From Luidia sarsii (Eukaryota; Echinodermata; Asteroidea; Paxillosida; Luidiidae), in assembly GCA_949987565.1 (NCBI GenBank), contig OX465110.1, positions 18,695,139 to 18,759,138 of the forward strand: 64,000 nucleotides of DNA. Reading direction: 5' to 3'. The notes below the pieces were generated by a model. The model did no database searches. It was not told where the DNA came from and worked only from the letters and a program-made list of their open reading frames with translations. Below are positions 1-13,700 of this stretch, piece by piece; within the stretch, counting starts at the first letter, position 1, and every line of letters begins with the position of its first letter. A program made the position numbers and the translations under genes.

Positions 1-54
1 AGGTCCCCACTCACATCTTGCCCCCTAATTTTCATTCTATTTACAGAATCTCCA

Positions 55-760
55 TTTCAAATTGAAAAATAGGCGAAGAAAACCTAGACTGGACTGGGAC
101 TTGAACCCCAAGACCTCTGCGTTAATGTACCAGTGCTCTTCCAGCTGTGCTATCCAGCCCTTAGTTGGTGGCCTTCCCTAATAGTCAGCTAGTCTTTGCT
201 GGCGTGGGGGGGGGGGCCAGTCAGAAGCAATTCAACCACAAACTGCCGTATATTTCCAGGGATCACGCCCCCGCTTTCATTCAGGTGCAAACAACCGATG
301 GTTGTAAACCTGGCTATAGCAGCTCGGGGATCACACAGAGTGGATGCAGCTTTTCCCATTCAGGTCAGAGCACTGCTACGCAAAACCAGAGGTCTTGATT
401 TCAAGTGCCGGTCCAGTGAAAGTTTTCTTAGCCAATTTGTAAATTTGCTCAAAAGTTCCGAGCCAGTTTTTCCATTGTTTGTTTGACTTGAATTGAAAAA
501 AAAAAAAAATCTCCATTTCAATGAAAGTTAAAAGGAAAACCGTACTGAATTTCTTTTGTTCAAACACTTTGTTTGACTTAAGTTGAACAAAAAAACTGCA
601 TCCACTGTAGCCAGGTTTACAAAATGAAAGTGGGGATGTGATCCCTGGAGATATACGGCAAAGGTTTATTTGCGAAGGCTGCCATCTAAGGGCTTGATAG
701 TTCCGATGGGAAGAGCGCTGGTACGCAAGTCAAATTTGAAGAAAAAAAAAGGTTAGAATA
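55..760. mobile_element. tRNA-derived SINE family A copies (cluster)
   Basis: A minus-oriented tRNA-like module at about 90-160 (GACTTGAACCCCAAGACCTC and GCTATCCAGCCC) is followed by the family body (AGTCTTTGCTGG, CCGTATATTTCCAGGGATCA) and further partial copies to 760. Box B is GGTTCAAGTCC in the consensus. Confidence 0.7.
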
Positions 761-779
761 ACTTAGAAATACATTGACT

Positions 780-860
780 TAACCAGGACTTGAACCCGAG
801 ACCTCTGGTATGTTCTAAGGCCAGAAGTCTCAGGTTCAGCTCCATCGGCTCTCCTCTGAA
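780..860. mobile_element. SINE family A fragment
   Basis: GACTTGAACCCGAGACCTCT on this strand is followed by a CCAGAAGTCTCAGGTTCAG half, a degenerate head-to-head pair of tRNA-like ends. Confidence 0.55.
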
Positions 861-900
861 ACACACACACACACTTAAGAGATATTTCCACTTAGTGGTG

Positions 901-1080
901 TCACCGAAAAAAACAAAAACAACCTTGACACGCTAGCTCCACCACGAATAGCTTGAAATCTACTATCTTTGCGTCGCTTGAATGAAAAAACAACAACCTT
1001 GACATGCTAGCTCCACCACAAATAGCTTGAAATCTACTATCTTTGCGTCGCTTGAATGAAAAAAACAACAACAACAACAA
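901..1080. repeat. Short direct duplication before HYDIN exon a
   Basis: Two copies of about 86 bp (TTGACACGCTAGCTCCACCA..., starting near 922 and 1000) end in an AAC-rich tail at 1062-1085. The second copy abuts the exon acceptor. Confidence 0.7.
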
Positions 1081-1097
1081 CAACCAATTGATTGCAG

Positions 1098-1420
1098 GCA
1101 TTGGCCGAGAGCGGGGAGCAGGGCGAGGCCAAAGAGGGGGAGGACGAGAAGGACGGAGGCAAGAAGGACGAGGTCGGGGTGCCCCACCTCCTGATGGACG
1201 CCAGCGAGCCGGACGCCGCCATGGGCCAGCGGGTGCTGTCGGCCGGCCGCCTGCCCTCGGCCGCCGAGGTGCTGGACGGCCTGGGCCTGGGCCCCAGCGG
1301 CCCGCCCATCCCGCCCTGGGCCGCCTTCTCCGTGGTGCCCTACCCGGTCAAGCGCAAGGCCCCGCCAGGCGCCGACGCCTCGGGCCACTACCTGTTTGTG
1401 GCCTCGTCGCCGGACGACCC
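1098..1420 (+). CDS. HYDIN: HYDIN exon a (first in window)
   Basis: Residues 1-108 of the fragment. The acceptor is TTGCAG and the donor GTAAGT. It opens with an acidic and lysine-rich linker (about residues 5-28) and continues into a Pro/Ala-rich stretch ending SSPDDP. It enters in phase 0 and leaves two bases of the last codon. Local GC is very high compared with the AT-rich intron before it. Confidence 0.88.
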
Positions 1421-4400
1421 GTAAGTGGACTCTCTCCAGACTTCCTATCCCCTTTCTCTTCCTCTATCTTACCCCCATCCTTTCCACAGACTTCCTTTCC
1501 CCATCCCCTTTCTCTTCCTCTATCTTACCCCTATCCCTTCCATGGACTTCCTTTCCCCTTCCCATTTCTCTTCCATCTATCTTACCCCACCTCTTCCATG
1601 GACTTCCTTTCCCTATCCCCTTTCTCTTCCTCTATCTTACCCCACCTCTTCCATGGACTTCCTTTCCCTATCCCCTTTCTCTTCCTCTATCTTACCCCAC
1701 CTCTTCCATGGACTTCCTTTCCCTATCCCCTTTCTCTTCCATCTATCTTACCCCACCTCTTCCATGGACTTCCTTTCCCTATCCCCTTTCTCTTCCTCTA
1801 TCTTACCCCACCTCTTCCATGGACTTCCTTTCCCTATCCCCTTTCTCTTCCTCTATCTTACCCCCACCTCTTCCATGGACTTCCTTTCCCTATCCCCTTT
1901 CTCTTCCTCTATCTTACCCCACCTCTTCCATGGACTTCCTTTCCCTATCCCCTTTCTCTTCCTCTATCTTACCCCCACCTCTTCCATGGACTTCCTTTCC
2001 CTATCCCCTTTCTCTTCCTCTATCTTACCCCACCTCTTCCATGGACTTCCTTTCCCTATCCCCTTTCTCTTCCTCTATCTTACCCCACCTCTTCCATGGA
2101 CTTCCTTTCCCTATCCCCTTTCTCTTCCTCTATCTTACCCCACCTCTTCCATGGACTTTCTTTCCCTATCCCCTTTCTCTTCCTCTATCTTACCCCACCT
2201 CTTCCATGGACTTCCTTTCCCTATCCCCTTTCTCTTCCTCTATCTTACCCCCACCTCTTCCATGGACTTCCTTTCCCTATCCCCTTTCTCTTCCTCTATC
2301 TTACCCCACCTCTTCCATGGGACTTCCTTTCCCTATCCCCTTTCTCTTCCTCTATCTTACCCCCACCTCTTCCATGGGACTTCCTTTCCCTATCCCCTTT
2401 CTCTTCCTCTATCTTACCCCACCTCTTCCATGGGACTTCCTTTCCCTATCCCCTTTCTCTTCCTCTATCTTACCCCACCTCTTCCATGGGACTTCCTTTC
2501 CCTATCCCCTTTCTCTTCCTCTATTTCCCTACCCCTTCCATAGTGTCACTCAGGATACTGCTGCATTATAATTGACTATCACTGTCATCAGCGTATGTTG
2601 AGATCCCAATTTTGAGCCCCGCCTTGGCCTTCTGATAAACCCCCTCTCACCCCCCCCCTCTCCCTTCTTTCTGCAGTAATGTCATCCCAGAGGAGAAGAC
2701 CAAAGAAGTGGACCCGGAGCTAGACTCCTCCACCCCGGACAAGGCCCGAGAGAAGGTATGAGCACGAGACTACCCCCATCCCCTTGTCTGCCGATTGTGG
2801 GTTTAGTACATGTATACGTTCCTTGGATCTTTGTAGCAAGACGCTCTCTTACAAATTGCCACTCTTCCTCCCAATGGTTAACCTGTGATAGCACGTGATG
2901 TCACAAATGTCAGTGCCCAGTGAATCCTAACCTCCTGGCGTGGTTCAATGAGCAGCTGGCTTGGGAGGGCTGTACGCGCTCCATTGGTCATGTTGCCTGG
3001 GAAGATTACACACCCTTTGGCACTCTCCACTCAACACCCATACCCATGTTTGTATCCTTGCGGAGACATTGCTTTGTTCTTGTGCACTATACGACCGTGC
3101 AAGACGCTTCCATTTCAGCCACATTCACTTTCCTGGGTAGAAATTTGGACCGTATGTCCCTTATGTAAAACTCGCAACAGATTCGTTTTTGAGTTATTTC
3201 CCAATACCAGTTTCATGAAAACCTTAAGTAGAGACCTATACACCTTTACAATTTCCCTGTGGAGACCTATTCAACGTACATGTACATGTGTTGGACGAGG
3301 TCTCCACAAGGCAGTAGAATCGCGCCCCACCTACAAGCACCATTGATAGTTGGAGTCCTGCAGTCTCCTGATAGCATAGCTACCAACCATTCCTATTTCG
3401 GAGGAATCATTCCTCTTTTTTGGTCAAAATCACTTTTTACAAGCTCTCGACAACAGATTATGATTTTTGGCCTTGGGAAATACACATGTATTCCTATGTA
3501 GTTTGCTCTGTGATTCCTCTTTTTTTAGCAGAAGTATTCCTGACATCCCTGAAGATTAGGTTGGCAGCTATGTGATAGGAGTACACACTGTATGAAACAT
3601 ATGGTCTTTTCAGAGCCGCTCTCCATCTCGCAAAGACAGATATGGCCTATACACACGGTGTCACTTTTTCACATCCCTGTTTTCTGTCTTTGCCCGCCGA
3701 AGGACGACCACACCACTCCGACGGGTAAGGGCAAGGGCAAGGACAAGAGCCGGTCGGGGGCGGAGAGCACCAGCTCCCGCCGGCGCTCGGCCAAGGGGGC
3801 CCGCAACCGCAAGGGCTCGCTGACCGTCACCTCCCCGCCGCCCGGCACCACCACTCCCGGCTCGGACTTTGACGGCCAGAGCAGCACGGCCGGCGAGCTG
3901 TCCGCTCTCCAGGAGCCCAAGAACCCCAAGTAAAAGCCCGTGACTTTTTTTTAGCTCTCTTCGCGATTTCTGGGGATCAGACCCAAGCGTTTTATGCTAG
4001 ACCTTGTTAGGGGGTTGGATTGGGGGGAGGCCAGATTATGTAGGCAGACTTTTAATCCAGTTGCCGAATATCGAGTTTGAGTCGCGAGTTGCGAGTCGTC
4101 CAGGTCAAGTCCGAGTGAGTCTGAGACCTGAGTCATCCGGGTCCAGTCTCAGTCTGCCAGGCTCCTCGCAGTTTTTCACGTTTTTCTATTTTTGAAAAAA
4201 ATTGGCAAAGAAATCTTTGACCGGACCGGGACTTGAACCTGTGACCTCTAGATTTACGTACAAGTACTCTGGTATGGTGATCCAGAGGTCTCTGGTTCAA
4301 GTCCCAGTAGGAAGTAAAATTCAATTCAATTTGTTCAAAGGTTCCCAGTCAAGTTTTCCTTAGTTTGTTTTCTATTTTGGTGATTTATTGAATTCAATAA

Positions 4401-4749
4401 GAACATTGTTGGACATCTCATTAAAAACTGTGCTTATCTAATAAAGACCAGTAAATCTTAAAATTTAGTGGGCCTGACGTTTCGATCCTAGCAGGACCTT
4501 TCTCAAAGGCAGAGACCAGTAAAGAATTTGGTGTTAAAAATTTCTCTGTCTTTTCTTCCTTCCTCTTCCCCTTTCACTGCCCTTGACTTCTCCTCCTCGT
4601 CCTCCTCCTCCTCCTCGTCCTCCTCCTCCTCGTCCTCCTCCTCGTCCTCCTCCTTCTCCTCCTCCTCCTCCTCCTCCTCCGCCTCCTCCTCCTCCTCCTC
4701 CTCCTCCTCCTCCACCTCCTCCTCCTCTTCCTCCTCCTCCTCCTCTTCC

Positions 4750-4781
<32 letters not shown>

Positions 4782-7700
4782 CTCCTCCTCCTCCCGTCTC
4801 TCATCGGAAAGGCTCGGCATCTTCCGCTGGACCGTCGGCCCCGAGTCGGAGATGCTCCTGCGGCTGCGCTTCCAGTCGGACGAGCTGGGCCAGTTCGACC
4901 AGACCCTGAACTTTGAGATTGTGGGCACGCGTCGCCGCTACCAGCTGTACTGCCGCGGCGTCTGCAGCTTCCCCAGCATCAGCAGGGAGCCCAGGTGAGT
5001 GGCTCTCTCTCTCTCTCTCTCTCTCCCGATGCCCTGCTCTGCTGGAAATATTAACTTAAAGGGTCTCTGCAACAGGGATTTAAGACTTCTGGAAATTTCC
5101 GGATTTCTTGATTTTTTTTTTTATTTTTTTTTTCATTTTTATTATTATTATTATTTTTTTATGTCAAACAGGTATATCAAACTGCTCATTTTTTATCTGT
5201 TAAAACCCTAAAAACTCCCTCGTTCGCTTAAGCGTTCATTTGCAGTCACATCTCTCGGTCGCGTTAGCGCTCACTCGCAGTCGCATCTCTCGGTTGCGTA
5301 AGCGCTCACTCGCAGTCGCACAATTTATTGGCCTTCAGCGATTTTCAGGAAATGACTTTGTTGGTCACTTACATCCCTGCTGCAATCAATATCACAGTCA
5401 AGCTCATTTTCTGCCGTCATCTATCTGGGGATCTGAAGTGTACAAAGGTATTGGCAAGTTCCTTTTTCTTAGTGGAGTCAGAAATTGGTAATCTTTTGTT
5501 TACCTTTAAAGATATCCTTATCAAAATGAGGGCGCTATTGTAAGGGCACGTCAGTAACCCGCAGTTTAAAAAAAAATATAAAAAAAACTGTAAAACTTTC
5601 AAAATGTAAATTTATCCCTCTGGGTTAGGTTAGGATTGATGAAAAACCTTCATCCGCCTGATAAAGGTTAGCAGTGACCAGCTACCAGCGACACGACATC
5701 GCCTGACTTTGATCACCTGTTCTCTTAGACTCTCTAAAAAGTTCATTTCCTGGGCCCTTAAAACCCCTTCGCATCTCGTTCGCTACACTCTCCAGAGTTG
5801 TCTTCCCCCACCGCAAGAAGAGCAAGCGGGCGGATGAGATCGTTCACAAGAAGTACATTCTGAGCTCGGAGACCCTCCAGATGGGCCCTCTGCTGGCCGG
5901 CAAGTCGCGGGACCGCTACAAGGATGGCCGCTACCCGGAGAACCTGGAGAAACTGACCGTCCACAATGCCTCGCCGCTGGAGGCCGACGTCACCTTCTGC
6001 CTGCAGCACGACAACAACGCCACTACCTTCCTGATTGAGCCTGTCTCCATGACGCTCAAGCCCGGCGAGTCCCAGGTCAGGAGCCTACTCACCCCCGCCC
6101 TCGCCTGCCCTGCCCTGCCCTGCCCTGCCCTGCCCTGCCCTGCCCTGCCCTGCCCTGCCCTGCCCTGCCCTGCCTTGCCCTGTCATCCCCTGCCCTGCCC
6201 TGCCCTGCCTTGCCCTGCACTGTCCTGCCCTGCCCTGCCCTGCCCTGCCCTGCCCTGCCCTGCCCTGCCCTGCCCTGCCATGCCCTGCCCTGCCATGCCC
6301 TGCCCTGCACTGCCCTGCCTTGCCCTGTCATCCCCTGCCCTGCCCTGCCCTGCCCTGCCCTGCCCTGCCCTGCCCTGCCCTGCCCTCTTCTTATCTCACC
6401 CTCAATAATAAAGAGCAATAAAGAGCACACTTCCTGATGGGTTTTTCTGAGAAAAGACTGAGAAGAAAGCCTCTATCTACTGTTGAGAAGGGCGCATCAG
6501 CTTTCGTAGCACCAGCTACTCCATCATCAGATGCCAGAGCAAAGCCCCTTCCCCAGTACCTGCCGAATTTGCAAACATACACCGCCCCGATCTCTCTCGA
6601 CGGCCGGCACCGCCCTCACTCCCCCTCATCATCACACTCCTCTCACACCCCGTCTCCCCCTCCTCCCCGTCTTCATACCCGCAGGAGCTGTCGCTCTGGG
6701 CCTACCCCAAGAACCAGGGCTTCTTTGAGGACTGCATCGTCTGCTGCATCAAGGAGAACCCGGAGCCGGTGCTCTTCAAGGTCAGCACCTACGGGGTGCG
6801 GCCCGAGCTGGAGCTGGACAAGAAGCAGCTGCAGTTTGAGAAGGTCCTGCTGCACAGGTCAGTTGCCGGTGCCTCCCGGGACTCCTCCGCTGCCGCCGCC
6901 GCTGGCCGCAGCACCTTGACCGCAGTGCGCAGTGGCGCGTCGCTACGCTTTCGGCTCTCTATTTTTCCGCAGCAAAACCCCATTCTCTTAAGGATAGCCT
7001 CTGTAGGATAACAATTTTAATCAGAGATGTAAGCCTTCCAGAAATTTTCGGATTTCCGAAAAAGGCGTGATTTTTTTGGGTTGCTTTTTTCGAAAATGGC
7101 GTGATTTTTTTTGGTTGCTTTCCGTAAATGGCGTGATTTTTTTGGGTTGCTTTCCGTAAATGGTGTAATTTTTTTTTTTTTTTCGTAAATGGCGTGATTT
7201 AAAAAAAAAAAAATAATAATTTCATGTCAAATTGTTATCTGAAACTGCTCAATTCTCTCTGTTAAAACCCTTAAAACTGAAGGCCACCTGCACCCCTGCC
7301 GTGAATCTCGCAATCACGTCTCGGTCGCGTATGCGCTCACTCGCAGTCACACAATTTATCGCTGATATACCAAATTTTCGGCTATAACGAACTTGCCCTT
7401 TGGCTCCCGATTTTGGTGTGCAAAATATGTGGCCACAACTGCTGTACCAAACAATTGCTATACCAAAAAATTTACATGGATCCTGGGGATGTTCGTTATA
7501 GCGACGTTCCACTGTAGCACGGCTATCTTGACACGGCCGTAATCCGCCAAGAGGCCATCAAGTTGCTATCGTTCGTCGTTAGCCACCGAGTCTACGCCGT
7601 GCGGCCGTTCTCGTAGCACTTTTATCTCCCGGTAATCGTCCTTTGCCTGTTGGGTTGTTGTTGCCGTCGTCATCGTCGGCTTTCCCAGGAAGGACACCAA

Positions 7701-10700
7701 GACCATCTACCTGCGCAACAGCACCCTGCTGCCCGTGTCCTGGCGCGTCAGCGGTCTGGAGAACCTCGGCGACGACTTCTCCGTTACCACCGACGCCGGC
7801 GTCATCGATCCCAAGTCTGAGTTTGCCCTGAACGCCCACTTCCGGGCCATGCGGCCCACCAACCTCAAGAAGATGATCCGCCTGGAGGTACAGTATGCCT
7901 GACAGTGTGGCCATCTCGACCCTACAGTACCCGTCTGGCTTTTTACATGGGTGGAAACTGATGGTTCAAAACAAATCAAGGGGACAAAAAAAAACTGACT
8001 GGGAACTTTTAAAGGCCCTATACAACCTTGGTGAAGGTCAAAAGATTGCCACAGTTTGTGTGTTAAACCAATAAAAAAAAGAAAAAAGTTTCATGGTAGC
8101 TCAAATGGTTATCTGAGAAAAGTAGAAAAATGCCACAAAAAAAAGTCACGGTTTACGCGCCATTCTGTAGTGTAAGAAATAGTTATTACTTGAGAGTACC
8201 GGTAATAAACTTTTTTTCGATGTTTGAGTGAAGATTTCTCAAAACGTAGGATTCTATCATGTCCATCTACAAACTGTAAATTAGAAGGAAATCTGTGGAT
8301 ATCGATGTTTTCTGATCTTCCTAATGTTGTATGGGGCCTTTTTGAAAAAAAAATGGCAAAGAAAACTTTGATTGGACCTGGGACTTGAACCCAAAACCTC
8401 TGTTGTTGCGTGCCAGCGCTCTTGCCATCTGAACTATTCAGCCCTTTATATGGCAGCCTTAAAAAAAATCATCTAGTCTTTGCAGGGTGGGGGCACTAGT
8501 CAGAAGCATTTAACCATTGACTGCCCTAAATATTCTTTATTTGTTTGACTTGATTTAAAAAAAAAGAATGGCAATGAAATTATTGACATTGATTATGGAC
8601 GGGGACTTGAACCCAAGACCTCTGATTTTGTTGAGCCAGCACTCTTACCATCTGAGCTACTATTCAGCCCCTTAGATGATGGCCTTAAGCAATTAAGCAG
8701 TAAATAATAAGTGAGATGAGGTGGGGTGAGGCAAATATTGATTGATGGCAGGGGTGAGAATTTGAATTGGAGTCTGAATTCAGAGAGTAGAACATTGTGT
8801 TCTGAAGGTGTCAAAACCTTTTTTCAGAAATGCCCATGGATGAAAGCCATTTAAAGATAACCCAGTTAGAAACTATCCGTATAAACTGTCGTCGAAACTT
8901 ACCCAGGACCACCCCAATGTGTGAACTCTTCCAACATTTTCCTGGGGGTGGATGGCAGCCTTTCCCCCACGCAGTCAACTTTCTTTGCCGGAGTGAGTGA
9001 GAGGCACCGGTCAGAAGCGTTTTTTTAAAATATTTTTTTTTTACCCTTTTCTGACTCTGACTCGCATTCTCGCCGCGCAAGGTGTCGGATGTGGAGAACA
9101 TCATGGGCCTCCTCCAGACGGAGAACATCCAGGTCCAGGCCGAGGCCTACGACGTGGCGCTGGACATGAGCTTCCCCAAGGGGGCCGACGGCGGCCTGGA
9201 CTTTGGCACCATCCGGGTCATGGACGAGACCAAGCAGACCTGCTCCCTGAAGAACAAGGGCCGCTACGAGATCGCCTTCAGGTACTATCTTCTACTGTCT
9301 TCTACAGTCTTATCTTCTACTGTCTTCCTGTACTCATTCTGCCTTGGAGAGAGGTGCTATTGGGATCAAAACAAAATTGTTGAGATTTCGGAAAACTTAC
9401 ACGGAATTTTTGAGCAACTTTGAAAGATGGCCAAATTTTTTTTTTGACTGGACTGGGACTCTGAGAACCCAAGACCTCCAGTTGTTTTTGTGTAGCGGGG
9501 CTCTTACAATCTCAGCTGTCCAGCTCTTAGATGGTGGCCGTCTCAAATGGTTGACGAGTTATAACATGAGTCCAGTTATTCCAGTTGGTTATGCACAGCC
9601 GACGTTGATTTCTGTACATGCACATGTTATTGCAATCGTGTATCAAACATAAGTCTGTACTCAAGCCAATGCAATGTAGATTATTTCACATTATTTTGGT
9701 ATACAAATGCTGGTGAATAAAAGTTGTCACTATAACTAACCTTGCCATAACGGGAGTAAACTGAATATAATATATGTCCAGGGAACACACCCCTTTTTTA
9801 ATGCGCTAGCAGTGTAGATGTCCCTACGGTGAATTCTGGACTTCTACTTTTTTTTTCTTTGTTGGGACTCTTCAGCTTCAACTTTGAGCAAACGGAGACG
9901 TGCGGCCAGGAGATCCTGAACCTGTTCTCGGTCATCCCCCAGAAGGGCGTGCTGGTGCCCAACGACCGGCCCACCCAGGTCCAGGTCATCTTCCGCTCCC
10001 GCAAGGAGGTCACCATCCGGGACCAGCCCATCCTCAAGTGCCAGGTACGCTCCGGAGCCAACCCCTCTCTCTCTCTCTCCCCTACACCCTCTGGGCTAAA
10101 CCCCCAAACCCCCCTCTCGAAAAAAAAAAAAAAAGGCTAAAAGGTTCCAAACTAGTGCAACAAGCAGTGGTGTGCAGCCCTCTTTTTCACGTGATGTGTA
10201 CGGCAGTGGCTTGGGCATTGGGCCAACAGAGGGCAGTCTTGTGGCGGCCCATTCTCATTGTATGTAATCATTGAGAGTATACATACGGTTTTTGTCTGTC
10301 TTTTGGAGACCTGGGTATCACTCATACTTCATGGAATGCTGCCTGCGCTGATTCCTGCAAGGACCACACACACACATACTCACGAAGGAGATTATCTGTA
10401 GATGTTGTTATTTCAAAACCCTGACAGAACGGCGTCTGAATTAAGTTGTTGGTTCCTCCTTCACTCCGCTAAACTCTCTCCCTCCCAACCCCTCCCTTCC
10501 TCCTTCCTTCTTCCTTCCCCTAACCTTCCTTCCCCTAACCTTCCTTCCCCTAACCTTCCTTCCCCTAACCTTCCTTCCCCTAACCTTCCTTCCCCTAACC
10601 TTCCTTCCCCTAACCTTCCTTCCCCTAACCTTCCTTCCCTCACTCCCTCACGCCTTGCCTTAATACCACTTCTAACCACTCTCCCCCATCTCTTTCCCTC

Positions 10701-13700
10701 CTCTCCCCTTCCCCTATCCTTCCTCTCCTCCCTCCCTCTCCCCTCCCCTCCATCCCTCCTTCCCTCCATCAATCTTTCCCTCCACCCTCACCTCCCTCTC
10801 TCCCTACCCTCCCTCACTCCATCCACCACTCCATCCACCAAACCCTTCTCCCTCCCTCTCTTCCTCCCTCCCTCCCTCCCTCCCTCCCTCCCTCCCTCCC
10901 TCTCTCCCTCCCTCCCTCCCTCTCTCCCTCCCTCCCTCCCTCCCTCCCTCCCTCCCTCCCTCCCTCCCTCCCTCCCTCCCTCCCTCCCTCCCTCCCTCCC
11001 TCCCTCCCTCCCTCCCTCCCTCCCTCCCTCCCTCCCTCCCTCCCTCCCTCCCTCCCTCCCTCCCTCCCTCCCTCCCTCCCTCCCTCCCTCCCTCCCTCCC
11101 TCCCTCCCTCCCTCCCTCCCTCCCTCCCTCCCTGCCTCCCTCCCTCCCTCCCTCCCTCCCTCCCTCTCTCCCTTCCTCCCTCCCTCCCTCCAACCCTTCC
11201 CCCTCTCCCCTCCCACAAACCCCCGCACACAGGTCATTGAGCCCAACATTGCCGATGGCGGCGAGACCATCGCCAGTATCCCGGTCAAGCTGGGCGTGCG
11301 CAGCATCTTCAGCAAGTACAACGTCTACCCGATCAGCGACATCAACTTTGGGGCGGTGCTGGTGGGCCAGCGCCGGACCCGCTCCTTCATCATCGAGAAC
11401 AAGGGGGAGTTTGACTTCAAGTACACCGTCAACCGCATGAGCAGGGAGAGCCAGCCCATGCAGCCGCTGCTACGGGGCAGAGTGTGAGTATCTGCAGAGC
11501 CTCGCCGTGCGTCGCTGTGCATCGCTGTGCATCACTGTGCATTGCTGTGCATTGCTGTGCATCGCTGCGCATCACTGTGCGTTGCCGTGCATTACTGAGC
11601 ATAGCTGTGCATCAGTCTGCATTGCTGTGCATCGCTGTGCATCGCTGTGCATCGCTGTGCATCGCTGTGCATCGCTGTGCATCGCTGTGCATCGCTGTGC
11701 ATCGCTGTGCATCGCTGTGCATCGCTGTGCATCGCTGTGCTTCAAATCCCATTCGCTGTGCATGGCTTCCGCTAAAAAAAATCAAAGAAGATTCTGCCTC
11801 ACATGACAAATGATTAGCACCGCATACTCAGCGCCTTGCCCACGCTGAAAAAATGGCTGCTGAAAAAATAATAAAACTTACCAGCAGCTTGAGCAGGGAG
11901 TCGAACCTGGGACTTCTGGTGTCTTAGTGCAGACGCTTTTAACACTTCCATCCCCACTGAATTGCATTCTCCTCAATGCTAAAATCATATGATGTCTATT
12001 TTCTGTTCATCATGCAGTCTCTATTGGTCGTTAGCAAATAATGGCCGCTGCTAACAAGCAGTTAGTCTGCCCATGCATGATTGAAGGCTGTAACAATTTG
12101 TTTTGTTTCTCTCCGTTCTTCCCTCTTGAATGGACTCTCGTCATTGGATGTTATATATTTCCTAATCTATCCCCCCCTTGAACCCCCCCCCCCCCCCCCC
12201 CCGCGCTCCCTTTTTTCTTCTTCCTCGTTTCCCGGCTTTCGCACTGGGCCTATGCTCTCATAGTGGATCCCGCGCCTCCAAGGCTTCCTACCAGTTCCTG
12301 AGGTAACGCTCACTGAGGCACCCTCACCCCCCCAGCACCCAGCACCTCGCAAACCTACACCCCCCGGCCTACCCACAACACCCCCACCAATACACCCATC
12401 CGCCCACTGCAAGCTGGCACTAGGTTCATTCACACTGAATTCACCCCCCCCAAAAAAATTAAAAATTAAAATCACTGGTTTTGTTTTTGCTCATGTTTAC
12501 CCATACCAACAAATCGTGACCTCCCCACCACCCCAACACCCCCCCCCCCCCGAAGAATTCTGTTCTGATTGCAGTTAACATAGTTATCAACCTGTGCGTG
12601 CGTCTTTCCTGAAGATGGCCTTACCCCGTATGCAGGGAGACACTAATAAGCCCTGCACTTCCTGTCGGTAGCACGCAGTGCATTGTGGGACTCAATGAAG
12701 AGATTCTCTTTAGGGGCATTTCGCATTTTGCAACAACTGCTGATTTACATTCTCACCAAAGCAAAATCGTAATTTAGCGTATTGCAAAACTTACTGTAGG
12801 GTATGCGTGGTGACTGTGAATTGTAGCCTGACTGTACCGTCGGGCAGTATGATGTGGAATAACATTAAGTGTACCTACACCCGATGTAACAACCAGTTTG
12901 ACACAAAAAAAGTGTGGATTTCACCTGCTGCACTCACTATCAATCTCATCCACCTCCCCACTCTGTCACCCCATCCCTTCAATCAACCTCCCAAACTGAA
13001 ATGTGACTGGTCCCCCGTCCTTACTCCTTTTTTCATTTTGAATGTCGAAGGCGTGTTTTTTTTTATCCTAACATTGGCACCGCTCAAAATTGTCACATGC
13101 TTTATACATTTTTTTAGATTTCCATATTTTAGGAAGCATTACAACAACAAGAAATGATTCAAAAGTACTGTTTCTTAGTTCTTATTGAAATATTTTCACT
13201 CTATCTGAATATTTTTTTAGCATTATTTTTCCTCTTTTGGTTCTTCTCAAAAGTTAGAGGGCCTGATGTTTTGATTAAGCAGAACCTTTCTCAAAGGCAA
13301 TGATCCTGCTAGGATCAAAAATTTAGGCCCTCTAAGTTTTGAGATTCATGTATTGCAGGTCATTTTATTCAGTGAGCAGTTTGCAACAGTTTTTTGTATT
13401 TACTTTTTTTATTCTTGAATTTTTTTTGTGGTGAGGACCATTTTGTCATATTAGCCGTTAGTATAATCAGTGATATACAAAAATGTTGTAAACTGCTTAC
13501 TGACCAAAGTTACCAAAATGCAAATCTCAAAATTTAGTGGGCCCGACGTTTCGATCCTAGCAGGACCTTTCTCAAAGGCAGAGTGACAAGGACAAAACAG
13601 ATATATGTACACGAAGGAAGGGGGAAAGAGAGTGAATAGGACACGGATGAGTGGGCCCGACGTTTGGATCCTAGCAGGACCTTTCTCAAAGGCAGAGTGG

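Noticed and set aside
165..486. Short ORFs at the window start
   Set aside because: They fall in SINE family A sequence.
1043..2575. 510-codon + strand ORF (and two overlapping long ORFs)
   Set aside because: Only the first about 107 codons of one frame are HYDIN exon. The rest is a stop-free minisatellite open in all three frames.
10490..10640. Telomere-like CCCTAACC repeats
   Set aside because: The unit is TTCCTTCCCCTAACC (about 16 bp), not a telomeric hexamer, and lies within a general pyrimidine domain.
10402..11487. 361-codon + ORF
   Set aside because: A CCCT microsatellite read through into the true HYDIN exon at 11233.
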